The notes: generated by a model from the letters alone, not told the origin. 64,000 nucleotides of DNA from GCA-2699445 sp032127075 (GCA_032127075.1 JAQAZZ010000008.1:20314-84313), one strand, 5' to 3'. Counted from the stretch's first letter, positions 34,295 through 43,007 are shown. Numbers and translations are program-made.

Positions 34295-35272
34295 ATGATG
34301 CGCGAGGAAACCCCGGGAATCGAGGCCGATGCACCAACCCCGGTTGTTGTCGTCACCGGGCCCACCGCATCGGGGAAGACGGAGCTGGCCATTTCCCTCG
34401 CCGTGAGGCTGGGCGGCGAGATCGTCAACGGTGACGCCATGCAGGTCTACCGGGGTCTGGACATCGGGACCGCAACACCTTCGGCGGCCCAACGGGCACG
34501 AGTGGCACATCATCTCTTCGACCTCTGGGACATCACCCATGCGGCATCGGCGGCCGACTATCAGCGGGAGGCACGTGCGGTCATCCGCGACATCTGGTCG
34601 CGCGGCCGTGTTCCGCTGCTGGTGGGAGGTTCGCCGCTGTATCTGCGGACGGTGTGTGACCGCTTGGAGATCCCGCCGCGGGATCCTCGGCTGCGCCGGG
34701 AGTTGGACGAGCGGGCGCGGCGAGAGGGGCCCGCTGGGCTGCACGATGAGTTGCGCGCGCTCGACCCCGCCGCCGCCGAAGCCATCGACCCCCGCAATGT
34801 GCGCCGCGTGGTCCGGGCGCTGGAGGTTGTGCGACTCACCGGTTCGTTCCAGGCCCGGATGCCGGAGCCGCGGCCCTGGCGGCCGACGCTGTGGCTGGGC
34901 ATCGATGCCGCGCGAGATGTTCTTGACGAGCGGATCGAGCGCAGGAGCCGGCAGATGTGGTCCGGTGGCCTGCTGGCCGAGACCGCTGAACTGCTCGACG
35001 CCGGTCTGGCGGCTGCACCCACGGCCGCGGGTGCGGTGGGGTACCGCCAGGCGATGTCCGTGCTGGCGGGGGAGCGGACGCCGGCCGAGGGTCTGGCCGA
35101 CACGATCCGCGCGACGCGCCGGCTGGCGCGACGGCAGCAGCGCACGCTCCGCGGCGACCCGCGGATCCAGTGGGTCACAGCACCAGGTGAGGTGGAGCAG
35201 GCGCTGGACATTCTCCGCGGAGCCCGCCTCAGCGCAGCCGGCGGTAGTACTCCGTCCCCAGCAGAGCACTGA
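34295..35272 (+). CDS. miaA: tRNA dimethylallyltransferase MiaA
   Basis: A 325-aa P-loop enzyme that adds the dimethylallyl group to A37 of tRNAs reading UNN codons, making the substrate of MiaB. It shows VVVTGPTASGKTELA, the NGDAMQVYRGLDIGTATPS motif, VGGSPLYLR and GAVGYRQA. Two adjacent ATG codons (34295, 34298) follow GAGGGG; I take the first. The 3' 44 bp overlap the convergent PIG-L gene. Confidence 0.95.
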   Translation: MMREETPGIEADAPTPVVVVTGPTASGKTELAISLAVRLGGEIVNGDAMQVYRGLDIGTATPSAAQRARVAHHLFDLWDITHAASAADYQREARAVIRDIWSRGRVPLLVGGSPLYLRTVCDRLEIPPRDPRLRRELDERARREGPAGLHDELRALDPAAAEAIDPRNVRRVVRALEVVRLTGSFQARMPEPRPWRPTLWLGIDAARDVLDERIERRSRQMWSGGLLAETAELLDAGLAAAPTAAGAVGYRQAMSVLAGERTPAEGLADTIRATRRLARRQQRTLRGDPRIQWVTAPGEVEQALDILRGARLSAAGGSTPSPAEH

Positions 35273-35990
35273 AGACCGGTCGCGGAAGGCGCAGCAGCGC
35301 TGCGAGGGTCCTCACATCGGCGCCGGTCGTCTGACTCGCGTGGGCGCGCATCGCGGCGCGCTTGGCATCGACGTGGGCGCGGACATCCACCCGGTGGGTG
35401 ATCTGGGCCCACGGGGTGAAACTGGTCTCGAACTGCGCCCTGTCGAAATCCGCTGGCATCGGCAGGACCGCGTCGGCGGCCCTGGCACCCCAGGCGAACG
35501 GCTCGCGCGGCGCGGTGGCGGCGAAGACGGCGCGGGTGCCGGCGAGGATGGCCGAAGCGATACCGGCTGAATGGATCACCTTGTGATCCGGGTGGCCGTA
35601 GCCGCCGGCCTCGTCGTACACCACCAGTGCGTCAGCCTTCTCGTCGACCAGGAGCCCGCTAACCCGGTGGGCGACTTCTGCCGGGTCGGCCGCGCACAGC
35701 GTTGTCGAACCCGGCGGCGGCACCCGCCGGCCGTCCAATCCGGAGTCGGCGTAGTGCAACAGCTCCAACCGCTGGACGCCGAGGATCCGTGCAGCCAGGC
35801 GCAGTTCGGATTCCCGCACCTCGCCCAGCCCGGCAGAACGCAGCTCCTCGGCGGCGAGACCGGCATCGCCGCTGGTGGCGGTGACCAGCACCACACGATG
35901 GCCCTCGGCGGCGGCCCGGGCCATGGTGCCGGCCGTCAGCAGGGCCTCGTCGTCGGGGTGGGCATGGAAGAACACAAGGGTGCGCGGCAC
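35229..35990 (-). CDS. PIG-L family N-acetylglucosaminyl deacetylase
   Basis: A 253-aa zinc-dependent LmbE/PIG-L enzyme with the metal motif FFHAHPDDEAL (H, D, D near residue 10) and the third ligand in GYGHPDHKVIHSAG. The family deacetylates GlcNAc-type sugars or cleaves mycothiol conjugates (MshB, Mca). It is not obviously either one, so the substrate is open. The GTG at 35990 (reading VPRTLVFFHAHPDDE) has GGGGAAAG upstream. It is divergent from a GT4 glycosyltransferase, which may act on the same glycan. A dyad CCAAC-N3-GTTGG (36010-36022) lies in the shared promoter region. Confidence 0.85.
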   Translation of the reverse strand: MPRTLVFFHAHPDDEALLTAGTMARAAAEGHRVVLVTATSGDAGLAAEELRSAGLGEVRESELRLAARILGVQRLELLHYADSGLDGRRVPPPGSTTLCAADPAEVAHRVSGLLVDEKADALVVYDEAGGYGHPDHKVIHSAGIASAILAGTRAVFAATAPREPFAWGARAADAVLPMPADFDRAQFETSFTPWAQITHRVDVRAHVDAKRAAMRAHASQTTGADVRTLAALLRLPRPVFSALLGTEYYRRLR

Positions 35991-36070
35991 GTCCGTATCT
36001 TTCCCCAGCCCAACCCGGTTGGCAGCACGGGGGGCGCTAGCCTCGGGGCAACCCGGCACGAGGACGAAGC

Positions 36071-37204
36071 TTGCGGATCACCCACATCAGCGACTGCTAC
36101 CTGCCCCGGCTCGGCGGCATCGAGGTCCAGGTGACCGAGTTGACCCGGCGCCAGGCCGCGGCAGGGGACCATGTCGACGTCCTCACTGCCACGCCCGGCG
36201 ACGACGTGCGTTCCGGGGTCGAGCGGTTGGATGGGGTGACCGTGCACCGGGTGACCGCGCGGATGCCCTTTGAACTGCCCGTGCGCCCAAGGACCCGGGC
36301 GGCGTTGGCGCCGATTCTGGCGAGGCTGCGGCCGGATGTGGTCCATGTCCACTTGGGCCTGGTTTCGCCGTTCGCCTGGGGCGGGATCCGCGCGGCCGTG
36401 CAGGTCGGGGTCCCAGTTCTGGCGACGGTGCACAGCGTCTGGGGTGCTGGTGCGCGATCCGGCTACGGCGCCGCGAACACCCTGTTCCATTGGGGCCGAG
36501 CCGGCGTGCAGCCCGCCGCTGTCAGCCGGGTGGCAGCGGATCGGATAGCGGCGATCCTGCCGGGGGGCACGCCGGTGTTGATCACACCGAACGGTGTGGA
36601 TCCGGTGCAGTGGAGCCCCGCGGGTCGGCGCGCCCCCGAGCCGGGCTCGCCGGTGGTCTTTGTCGCCGCAATGAGGCTGGCTCCCCGCAAGCGCGCCGCT
36701 GAGTTGCTGGACATGTTCGCCGGCGCCCAGGCCAAGTGTGCCGCCGTCCAGCCGATCAGGCTGCTGATCGCCGGCGACGGGCCGCACCGGTCCAGGTTGG
36801 CCGCCCAGGTGCGCGAACGCGGGCTGTCCGCGGATGTGGAGTTCCTCGGGCGGATGCCGCGCCCCGAGTTGCGTGCGCTGTATCTCGAAAGCGATGTGTT
36901 CGTGCAGCCGTCGGTCAAGGAGAGTTTCGGCTTGGCGGCCCTGGAGGCCCGCACCACCGGGCTGCCGGTCATAGCGCGCAGCCAGACCGGTCTCACCGAG
37001 TTCATCCACGACGGCGTCCAGGGCCTGCTCTGCGCCGACGATGAGGCCATGGCCCAGGCCATGGCCCGCATTGCCCTCGACGCGTCGCTGCGCCGTCGGA
37101 TAACAGACCACAATGTCGGCCACGAGCCCGAGCAGGTGTGGTCCCGCGTCTTGCCGGGGCTGCACGCCTCCTACGGTGCTGCCAGGCGGCGCGCGGGTCG
37201 ATGA
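36071..37204 (+). CDS. GT4 family glycosyltransferase
   Basis: A 377-aa GT-B glycosyltransferase. The N-terminal domain begins MRITHISDCYLPRLGGIEVQVTELTRR. The C-terminal nucleotide-sugar part has LITPNGVDPVQW, FVAAMRLAPRKR, LLIAGDGPHRSRL and the EX7E-type motif ESFGLAALEARTTGLPVIA. It transfers a sugar in cell envelope or metabolite glycosylation; the acceptor is unknown. The start is TTG 36071 after GAGGAC, with TAGCCT (36038-36043) as -10 box and a leader of about 20 nt; there is no ATG or GTG nearby that keeps the conserved N-terminus. Confidence 0.87.
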   Translation: MRITHISDCYLPRLGGIEVQVTELTRRQAAAGDHVDVLTATPGDDVRSGVERLDGVTVHRVTARMPFELPVRPRTRAALAPILARLRPDVVHVHLGLVSPFAWGGIRAAVQVGVPVLATVHSVWGAGARSGYGAANTLFHWGRAGVQPAAVSRVAADRIAAILPGGTPVLITPNGVDPVQWSPAGRRAPEPGSPVVFVAAMRLAPRKRAAELLDMFAGAQAKCAAVQPIRLLIAGDGPHRSRLAAQVRERGLSADVEFLGRMPRPELRALYLESDVFVQPSVKESFGLAALEARTTGLPVIARSQTGLTEFIHDGVQGLLCADDEAMAQAMARIALDASLRRRITDHNVGHEPEQVWSRVLPGLHASYGAARRRAGR

Positions 37205-37220
37205 CCCGCCGGCTTGCGCC

Positions 37221-37226
37221 TAGTCT
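37221..37226 (+). promoter_or_regulatory. -10 box, leaderless promoter of dapF
   Basis: TAGTCT, six bases, then the GTG at 37233. Confidence 0.65.
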
Positions 37227-37232
37227 GGACAG

Positions 37233-38075
37233 GTGACCACCGCCGTCGGCTTCCTCAAGGGGCATGGGACGGGCAATGATTTTGTGATCCTGCCCGACCC
37301 GGCAGCCGCCCTGGATCCGACACCTGCCCAAGTCCGCGCTCTGTGCGATCGGCGCTTCGGCCTCGGGGCCGATGGCATCCTGCGGGTCGTGGCCTCCGCC
37401 GCAGCCGACGTGCCGGCGTGGATGACCGCCGGCTCCGGGTGGTTCATGGACTACCGCAACGCCGACGGCACGCTTGCGGAGATGTGCGGCAACGGGGCGC
37501 GGGTCTTCGCCCGCTACCTCGTTGCGACCGGCCTCGAAGCGGCGGGCGAGTTCCTCATAGGAACCAGGAGCGGGCCGCTGACTGCGACGGCGGCGGCGGA
37601 TGGTCCGGTGGCCGTGGCCATGGGGCCCGTCGACGTGCGCGACCCGGGCGGTGTCCTGGTGGAACTGGACGGGCGCACGTGGCCGGCAACGGCTGCCTTC
37701 GCGCCCAACCCGCATGCCGTGGCGTTCGTGGAATCCATGGCTCAACTGCACGACATCGGCGGGTCGCATGCGGGGCCGGACGGGGTGTTCCCCGACGGGG
37801 TCAACGTCGAGTTCGTCGAGGTCGCGGGCCCGGGCCGGGTCGCCATGCGGGTCAACGAGCGCGGTTCGGGGGAGACCCTCTCCTGTGGCACGGGGGCATG
37901 CGCGGTGGCGGCGGTCCACCGCCGTGTCGCAGGTCTGGACTCCGACACGGTCGAGGTGAGCGTTCCGGGGGGCGAGCTGAGCGTCCGGTTCGGACCCGAC
38001 GGCGCTGTGCTGTCCGGCCCTGCGCAGATCATCGCCAGCGGACAGCTGGATCCATCGTGGTGGGGATCCCGATGA
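37233..38075 (+). CDS. dapF: Diaminopimelate epimerase
   Basis: A 280-aa racemase converting LL- to meso-diaminopimelate for lysine and peptidoglycan. It has the two active-site cysteines in AEMCGNGARVFARY and ETLSCGTGACAVAA, the GHGTGNDFVILPD N-terminus and MRVNERGSGET. It starts at GTG 37233 from a leaderless promoter. Its stop overlaps the hflX ATG by 4 bp, an arrangement common in actinobacteria. Confidence 0.95.
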   Translation: MTTAVGFLKGHGTGNDFVILPDPAAALDPTPAQVRALCDRRFGLGADGILRVVASAAADVPAWMTAGSGWFMDYRNADGTLAEMCGNGARVFARYLVATGLEAAGEFLIGTRSGPLTATAAADGPVAVAMGPVDVRDPGGVLVELDGRTWPATAAFAPNPHAVAFVESMAQLHDIGGSHAGPDGVFPDGVNVEFVEVAGPGRVAMRVNERGSGETLSCGTGACAVAAVHRRVAGLDSDTVEVSVPGGELSVRFGPDGAVLSGPAQIIASGQLDPSWWGSR

Positions 38076-39475
38076 CCGCCATCGGACCCGACGGTGAACT
38101 CCAGATCGAGGAGAGGCAGGCGCTGCGACGCTTCGACGGGCTGTCCACCGAGCTCACGGATATCACCGAGGTGGAGTACCGCCAGTTGCGGCTGGAGCGG
38201 GTTGTGCTGGTGGGGGTGTGGACGGCGGGGACATCTCGTCAGGCGATGCTCTCGCTCGCCGAACTCGCCCGGCTGGCCGAGACCGCCGGGTCGCAGGTGC
38301 TGGACGCGGTCGTTCAGCGTCGCAGCAAACCCGACCCTGCGACGTACATCGGCAGCGGCAAGGTCGAAGAGTTGGCGCTGATCGTGCGTGCAGAAGGTGC
38401 CGACACGGTCATCTGCGACGGGGAGCTGTCACCGGGCCAACTGCAGGCGCTGGAGAAGGCCCTGCAGGTCAAGGTCGTCGACCGCACCTGGCTGATCCTG
38501 GACATCTTCGCTCAGCATGCCCGCAGCCGCGAGGGCAAGGCCCAGGTGGAGTTGGCCCAATACGAATACATGCTGCCGCGCCTGCGCGGTTGGGGGGAGA
38601 CCCTCAGCAGGCAGACCGGGGGCATCGGCGCACGCCGGGGACCGGGCGAGACGAAACTGGAGATCGACCGTCGGCGGGTCCGGACCCAGATGGCCCGGCT
38701 CAGGCGGCAGCTGGCCGTCATGGCGCGCGCCCGCGATGTCCAGCGGTCGGACCGTCGCAGTCGCGCGACCCCGGCGGTGGCGATAGTCGGATACACGAAT
38801 GCCGGCAAATCGTCGCTGCTGAACCGGCTCACCGACGCCGACGTGCTGGTCCAAGACTCCCTGTTCGCCACGCTGGATCCGACGGTACGGCGCTCCCGCA
38901 CCGCGGCCGGACGCGAGTACACCGTGGCTGACACGGTCGGGTTCGTCCGGCATCTGCCCCACCAACTGGTCGCGGCCTTCCGATCCACCCTGGAAGAGGT
39001 CAAGGACGCAGATCTGCTCCTCAATGTCATCGACGGTGGGGATCCGGAACCGCTCGGCCAGTTGGCGGCGGTGCGGGAGGTCTTGGCGGAGATCGGTGCC
39101 GGGGGTGTGCCCGAGCTCGTCGTGGTGAACAAGGTGGAACTCATCGATTCCGCTGGACTCGCCGAGATCCGCCACCGGGAACCGAGGAGCATCGCGGTGT
39201 CCGCCCATGCGGGAACCGGCCTGGCGGACCTGCGGGCGACGATCGACCGGGAACTGCCGCAGCCGGGTACCCGGGTGGATGTGCTGGTGCCGTTCGCACG
39301 CGGCGAGCTCATGTCCTCGCTGCATGAGCACGGCCACATCCTCAGCAGCGACTACACCGCGGCGGGCACCAGGGTCTCCGCGCTGGTGCCGGGCTGGCTG
39401 GCGTCCCGCCTGGATGCGCTGGACGAGCAGGACGAGCAGGACGAGCAGGACGAGCAGGACGACGGCGACGCCTGA
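38072..39475 (+). CDS. hflX: Ribosome-associated GTPase HflX
   Basis: A 467-aa GTPase that splits or rescues ribosomes under stress. The N-terminal HflX domain (QVLDAVVQRRSKPDPATYIGSGKVEEL, GETLSRQTGGIGARRGPGETKLEIDRR) precedes the G domain: G1 GYTNAGKSS, G3 DTVGFVRHLP, G4 VVNKVE. The C-terminus is an acidic tail, DEQ repeated four times then DDGDA, encoded by four perfect 9-bp repeats. The ATG at 38072 overlaps dapF (ATGA). Confidence 0.94.
   Translation: MTAIGPDGELQIEERQALRRFDGLSTELTDITEVEYRQLRLERVVLVGVWTAGTSRQAMLSLAELARLAETAGSQVLDAVVQRRSKPDPATYIGSGKVEELALIVRAEGADTVICDGELSPGQLQALEKALQVKVVDRTWLILDIFAQHARSREGKAQVELAQYEYMLPRLRGWGETLSRQTGGIGARRGPGETKLEIDRRRVRTQMARLRRQLAVMARARDVQRSDRRSRATPAVAIVGYTNAGKSSLLNRLTDADVLVQDSLFATLDPTVRRSRTAAGREYTVADTVGFVRHLPHQLVAAFRSTLEEVKDADLLLNVIDGGDPEPLGQLAAVREVLAEIGAGGVPELVVVNKVELIDSAGLAEIRHREPRSIAVSAHAGTGLADLRATIDRELPQPGTRVDVLVPFARGELMSSLHEHGHILSSDYTAAGTRVSALVPGWLASRLDALDEQDEQDEQDEQDDGDA
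39422..39457 (+). repeat. Four perfect 9-bp tandem repeats in hflX 3' end
   Basis: GACGAGCAG repeated four times, coding for (DEQ)4 in the HflX tail. A number of perfect copies like this can vary by slippage without breaking the frame. Confidence 0.9.
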
Positions 39476-39555
39476 GCCGCGGAGTCCCGGGCCGCCTCGG
39501 TGGTACCGCCGTCCCCAGCGGGACGGTCCCGACGAGCTGCTCGCTCCGTGCCGCG

Positions 39556-39561
39556 TACGGT
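39556..39561 (+). promoter_or_regulatory. -10 box, leaderless promoter of DinG-type helicase
   Basis: TACGGT, six bases, then the ATG at 39568. Confidence 0.6.
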
Positions 39562-39567
39562 GGTCGG

Positions 39568-41499
39568 ATGACACTTCCGGCGCTCGACCTGTTGGACCGC
39601 ATCGTCGAGTCCATGTCCGGCACCCGGCGGCCGAACCAGGAGCAGATGACCGCCGCCGTCGCCGAGGCGCTCGACGACGGCCGCGTGCTGCTGGTGCAGG
39701 CGGGCACCGGCACCGGCAAGTCCCTGGGCTACCTCGCCGCTGCCGTTTCGGCTGCTCGGTCCGACGGTCTGCGCACCGTGGTCTCCACCGCGACCCTGGC
39801 GCTGCAGCGCCAGCTGCTCGAGCGTGACCTCCCCGCTGCGATGGATGCTGCCGCCGACCCCGGAATCTCTGCGGCGGTGCTGAAGGGCAGGGGCAACTAC
39901 TTGTGTCGGGCCAGGCTGGCGGGCCGCGGCGTTGATGAATCGCAGGAGGAACTGGGTGTGGCGGTGGTCGGCGGAGGGCTGGAGCGGCAGGCCGCCGAAC
40001 TCCGGCAGTGGGCTGACGAGACCCGGACCGGCGACCGTGATGACTTCCGGCAGCCCGTGGACTCCAGGGTCTGGCGCGCGCTGTCGGCCACCGGAAGGGA
40101 ATGTGTGGGACCGAGCCGGTGTGCCTTCGCCGCCGACTGCTTCAGCGAACAGGCCAAGCAGCGAGCCGCGGCCGCCGACATCGTGGTCACCAATCACGCC
40201 CTTCTCGCCCTCGATGCCCTGGATGACGCGGCTCTGCTCCCCGAGTACGACGTGCTCGTCATCGACGAGGGCCACGAATTCGCCTCGCGGGTGACCGCGG
40301 CTGGTACCGAGCAACTCGGCGCGACCCAGGTGGAGCGGGCGATCGCGGCCGCACGCCCGCTGGTGCAGCCGGATCCGCTGGAGCGGCTGAAGGAGGCTGC
40401 CGACGGGCTGGCGACCGCGGTGGATTCCCTGCCCGACGAGCGGCAGCGGCTGACCCGCACACCGCCGGCGGTGGTGGCGGCGCTGGCCTCCCTGCGCGAC
40501 GCCTGCACAGTGGCCGTGGGTTCCCTGCCACGCGACGACGACTCAGATTCCCACCGCCGGCACCGGGCCACGGCGGGTCTGACCGACGTCCACGACATCG
40601 CCGGGCGGTTGATAGCAGCGGCCGAGCGGGACGTCGTGTGGTTCGGTGGGTCACGGGATCCCCAGCTCTACGTGGCTCCGCTGAATGTGGGCGGGTTGGT
40701 CGGTGACTACCTGCAGCAGCGCCGCGCCGCCATCCTCACCAGCGCCACGCTGACCGTGGGAGGCCGCTTCGAGACGGTCGCCGGCGATCTGGGCCTGGGC
40801 GCGGAGTGGACCGGCATCGATGTCGGATCCCCGTTCGACTACCACCGCCAGGGGATCCTCTACATGGCCGCCGACCTGCCCGGGCCCGGACGGGACGGGC
40901 CGTCGGAGGTGATGCTCGACAGGCTGCGCGAACTTGTCGGTGCCGCGGGCGGCCGAAGCCTGGTGCTGCTGTCGTCGTGGCGAGCCGTGGAGCGCGTCGC
41001 GTCGCACCTGGCGGACAACCCCGTGCCGGACGCCGAACTGCTGGTGCAGCAGCGGGGGGATCCTGTGGCGGGATTGGTGGCACGGTTCGCCGACGACGAG
41101 ACCAGCGTGCTCGTCGGCACCATGTCGCTGTTCCAGGGTGTGGATGTGCCCGGTCGCGCCTGCATCAGCGTCATCATCGACCGCATCCCCTTCCCCCGGC
41201 CGGACGACCCGGTTCTGCAGGCCCGGGCCGAGAAGGTTGAGCAAGGCGGCGGCAACGGATTCATGACCGTGTCCGTGCCACGTGCCGCGCTGCTGCTGGC
41301 CCAGGCGTCCGGACGGCTGATCCGCAGCGACGAGGACCGGGGGGTTGTCACTGTCTTGGATCCACGGCTCGCGACCGCACGCTACGGCGGCTACCTGCGG
41401 GACTCCCTGCCGAGGTTGTGGGCGACCACGGACGCAGACGTCGCAATCGCGGCTCTGCGCCGGTTGGCGGCCCGGCAGGCTGCTCCGGCGACGTCATAG
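39568..41499 (+). CDS. DinG-type ATP-dependent DNA helicase
   Basis: A 643-aa XPD/DinG-like superfamily 2 helicase. Motif I is VQAGTGTGKSLGYL, motif II (DEAH type) is VLVIDEGHEF, and the C-terminal motifs include GTMSLFQGVDVPG and ASGRLIRSDEDRG. Four cysteines between motifs I and II (NYLCRA, ECVGPSRCAFAADCF) match the [4Fe-4S] site of this family, so it probably depends on the SUF system. The role is in DNA repair or replication past structures. It is convergent with lexA with a 6-bp overlap. No SOS box is seen upstream of its own promoter. Confidence 0.92.
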   Translation: MTLPALDLLDRIVESMSGTRRPNQEQMTAAVAEALDDGRVLLVQAGTGTGKSLGYLAAAVSAARSDGLRTVVSTATLALQRQLLERDLPAAMDAAADPGISAAVLKGRGNYLCRARLAGRGVDESQEELGVAVVGGGLERQAAELRQWADETRTGDRDDFRQPVDSRVWRALSATGRECVGPSRCAFAADCFSEQAKQRAAAADIVVTNHALLALDALDDAALLPEYDVLVIDEGHEFASRVTAAGTEQLGATQVERAIAAARPLVQPDPLERLKEAADGLATAVDSLPDERQRLTRTPPAVVAALASLRDACTVAVGSLPRDDDSDSHRRHRATAGLTDVHDIAGRLIAAAERDVVWFGGSRDPQLYVAPLNVGGLVGDYLQQRRAAILTSATLTVGGRFETVAGDLGLGAEWTGIDVGSPFDYHRQGILYMAADLPGPGRDGPSEVMLDRLRELVGAAGGRSLVLLSSWRAVERVASHLADNPVPDAELLVQQRGDPVAGLVARFADDETSVLVGTMSLFQGVDVPGRACISVIIDRIPFPRPDDPVLQARAEKVEQGGGNGFMTVSVPRAALLLAQASGRLIRSDEDRGVVTVLDPRLATARYGGYLRDSLPRLWATTDADVAIAALRRLAARQAAPATS

Positions 41500-42201
41500 T
41501 CGCCGGAGCACCGAGACCACCTTTCCCATGATGCGGGCGTGGTCGCCGGGGATGGGCTCGTAGGCAGGATTGGCGGGCAGCAGCAGCACCCGGCCGTCCT
41601 TTCGCGACAGCGTCTTCACCGTGGCTTCGTCGTCGAGCAGTGCGGCGACGATCTCGCCGTTCTCAGCGTTCGGCTGGGACCGCACGACCACGTAGTCGCC
41701 ATCGCAGATGGCTGCGTCGATCATCGAGTCGCCCTTCACCTCGAGCATGAACAACTGCCCCTCGCCGACGAGTTGCCTGGGCAACGGGAACGTATCCGCC
41801 AGGCTCTGCTCGGCAAGGATCGGACCGCCCGCCGCGATGTGACCCACGAGCGGAACCATGGCCACGGAGTCGGGGATCGAGGCCGGCGGCGGTGTGGCCG
41901 CGGGCTTCACCTCTGGCTCCCGCAGCGGCTCTGCACCATCGGTCACCAGCAGCGCTCGCGGGGTATTGGGGTCGCGGTGCAGGTAGCCCCTGTTCTGCAG
42001 CACCCGCAGCTGGTGGGCCACGCTCGAGGTGCTGGTCAGCCCCACGGCCTCGCCGATCTCGCGCACGCTGGGTGGGAAACCCTTGGCGCTGACGCTGTCG
42101 CGGATGAAGTCGAGGATGCGCCGTTGCCGCGATGTCAGCAGCGGTACCGGTGCATCGTGCCCGGGTGCTCGCCGCCCGCCCGATTTCGTGTCTCCACCCA
42201 T
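41494..42201 (-). CDS. lexA: SOS repressor LexA
   Basis: A 235-aa repressor and autoprotease. The N-terminal winged helix (about 20-85) has SVREIGEAVGLTSTSSVAHQLRVLQNRGYL. The cleavage site is A124-G125 in HIAAGGPILAE. The catalytic pair is S159 (GDSM) and K196 (ATVKTL). RecA-stimulated self-cleavage releases SOS genes. The ATG at 42201 has GGGAGG six bases upstream and is preferred over the ATG at 42231. One-mismatch SOS box 42274-42289 lies upstream for autoregulation. Confidence 0.97.
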   Translation of the reverse strand: MGGDTKSGGRRAPGHDAPVPLLTSRQRRILDFIRDSVSAKGFPPSVREIGEAVGLTSTSSVAHQLRVLQNRGYLHRDPNTPRALLVTDGAEPLREPEVKPAATPPPASIPDSVAMVPLVGHIAAGGPILAEQSLADTFPLPRQLVGEGQLFMLEVKGDSMIDAAICDGDYVVVRSQPNAENGEIVAALLDDEATVKTLSRKDGRVLLLPANPAYEPIPGDHARIMGKVVSVLRRL

Positions 42202-42273
42202 CGCTACCTCCCAAGCCCTGCCGGTCGCCAACTGCTCCGGTCGTGTCTAGCGTGGCACGGCGGCGGCGCCGTT

Positions 42274-42289
42274 TCAAACAAATGTTCGA
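42274..42289. promoter_or_regulatory. LexA (SOS) box, lexA side
   Basis: TCAAAC-AAAT-GTTCGA, one mismatch from the actinobacterial palindrome TCGAAC-N4-GTTCGA. It lies upstream of the candidate lexA -10 (TAGACA, 42244-42249 on the minus strand). Confidence 0.7.
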
Positions 42290-42331
42290 AAGTCTCTTTA
42301 CCCGTGTCGGACCGTGCTGATAGGACTGACC

Positions 42332-42347
42332 TCGAACGGGTGTTCGA
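42332..42347. promoter_or_regulatory. Perfect LexA (SOS) box upstream of LysM gene
   Basis: TCGAAC-GGGT-GTTCGA, a perfect 16-bp palindrome with the GAAC-N4-GTTC core. It is 50 bp before the start of the LysM protein gene. Confidence 0.88.
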
Positions 42348-42396
42348 TATGTTCGAAGGGCTCGAACGGTTCGGCTCCCGGGGTTGGAGGTGCGTG

Positions 42397-42789
42397 ATGA
42401 GTGCGACAACGTTGATGGGGCCGACCGCGGTGGCCCCGGGCCTACCGGCGTGGGCACGCTCCCGGCGGATTGTGCTGCTGCGCAGGTGGGCCGGGGTGGC
42501 CCTGGCGGTGCTGCTGGTCTTCGTTTCGGCCGGGAGCCTGCTCCCGCGCCTTGCGCAGGCGACCCCCGACGGCGTTCCGGTGGCCGTCGGTGACGGGGCC
42601 GTTGTGCAGTCAGGCCCCGCGCTGATCTCCCATCGCGTGGTGCCTGGCGACACGCTGTGGGACCTGGCAGTGCGGGTATCGGCCGGAGACGACCCGCGGA
42701 CTGCCGTGGAGCGCATCAGGCAACTCAACAACCTGGGCTCGACCGGGCTGCAGGTGGGTGACGAGGTGCTTCTGCCCGCAGGGGGCTGA
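42397..42789 (+). CDS. SOS-controlled membrane-anchored LysM protein (ChiZ/DivS position)
   Basis: A 130-aa protein: short cytoplasmic N-terminus, one membrane anchor (VALAVLLVFVSAGSLL, about 33-50) and an extracytoplasmic LysM domain (about 80-130; HRVVPGDTLWDLAVRVSAGDDPRTAVERIRQLNNLGSTGLQVGDEVLLPAG). Its position between lexA and nrdR is that of ChiZ (Rv2719c) in mycobacteria and DivS in corynebacteria, SOS-induced proteins that block division. The same role is inferred here. The ATG at 42397 has GGAGG six bases upstream; earlier in-frame ATG 42349 is next to the SOS box and less likely. Confidence 0.85.
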   Translation: MSATTLMGPTAVAPGLPAWARSRRIVLLRRWAGVALAVLLVFVSAGSLLPRLAQATPDGVPVAVGDGAVVQSGPALISHRVVPGDTLWDLAVRVSAGDDPRTAVERIRQLNNLGSTGLQVGDEVLLPAGG

Positions 42790-42828
42790 GCCTGGGCGCA
42801 TCGATTCGCAACACACGCCGGTTTCCCC

Positions 42829-42857
42829 TTGCGCATCCGTCGCCCAGGGCCTAGGTT
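42829..42857 (+). promoter_or_regulatory. Promoter of nrdR-nrdJ
   Basis: TTGCGC (42829-42834), 17-bp spacer, TAGGTT (42852-42857). Transcription would start near 42863, giving a leader of about 145 nt with DnaA-box-like sites. Confidence 0.6.
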
Positions 42858-42887
42858 CCCTACATCTAGTAGTTACACACGTGTTAT

Positions 42888-42963
42888 TCATCCACAGGTT
42901 GTGGTGGGTAGTGCACAGGAGATCCCCAGGAAACCCCCAGGGATATCCACAGAAATGTCCACA
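42888..42963 (+). promoter_or_regulatory. Cluster of three DnaA-box-like 9-mers in the nrdR leader
   Basis: TCATCCACA (42888-42896), ATATCCACA (42943-42951) and ATGTCCACA (42955-42963), each one base from TTATCCACA or the actinobacterial form TTGTCCACA, all in the same orientation. Confidence 0.5.
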
Positions 42964-43007
42964 GCGGCACCCAGCGTGGTGTCCATGCAGCCAAGGAGGT
43001 GGACCAG

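Noticed and set aside
34234..34295. Toxin partner for the MT0933-like protein
   Set aside because: The flanking genes are miaB and miaA; no small toxin frame is present on either strand.
42860..42886. CTAC-N5-GTAG and ACACACGTGTTA as a pair of NrdR boxes
   Set aside because: The centres are about 15 bp apart instead of the usual about 31 bp, and the match to the consensus is poor. NrdR control is still likely, but I cannot place the sites.
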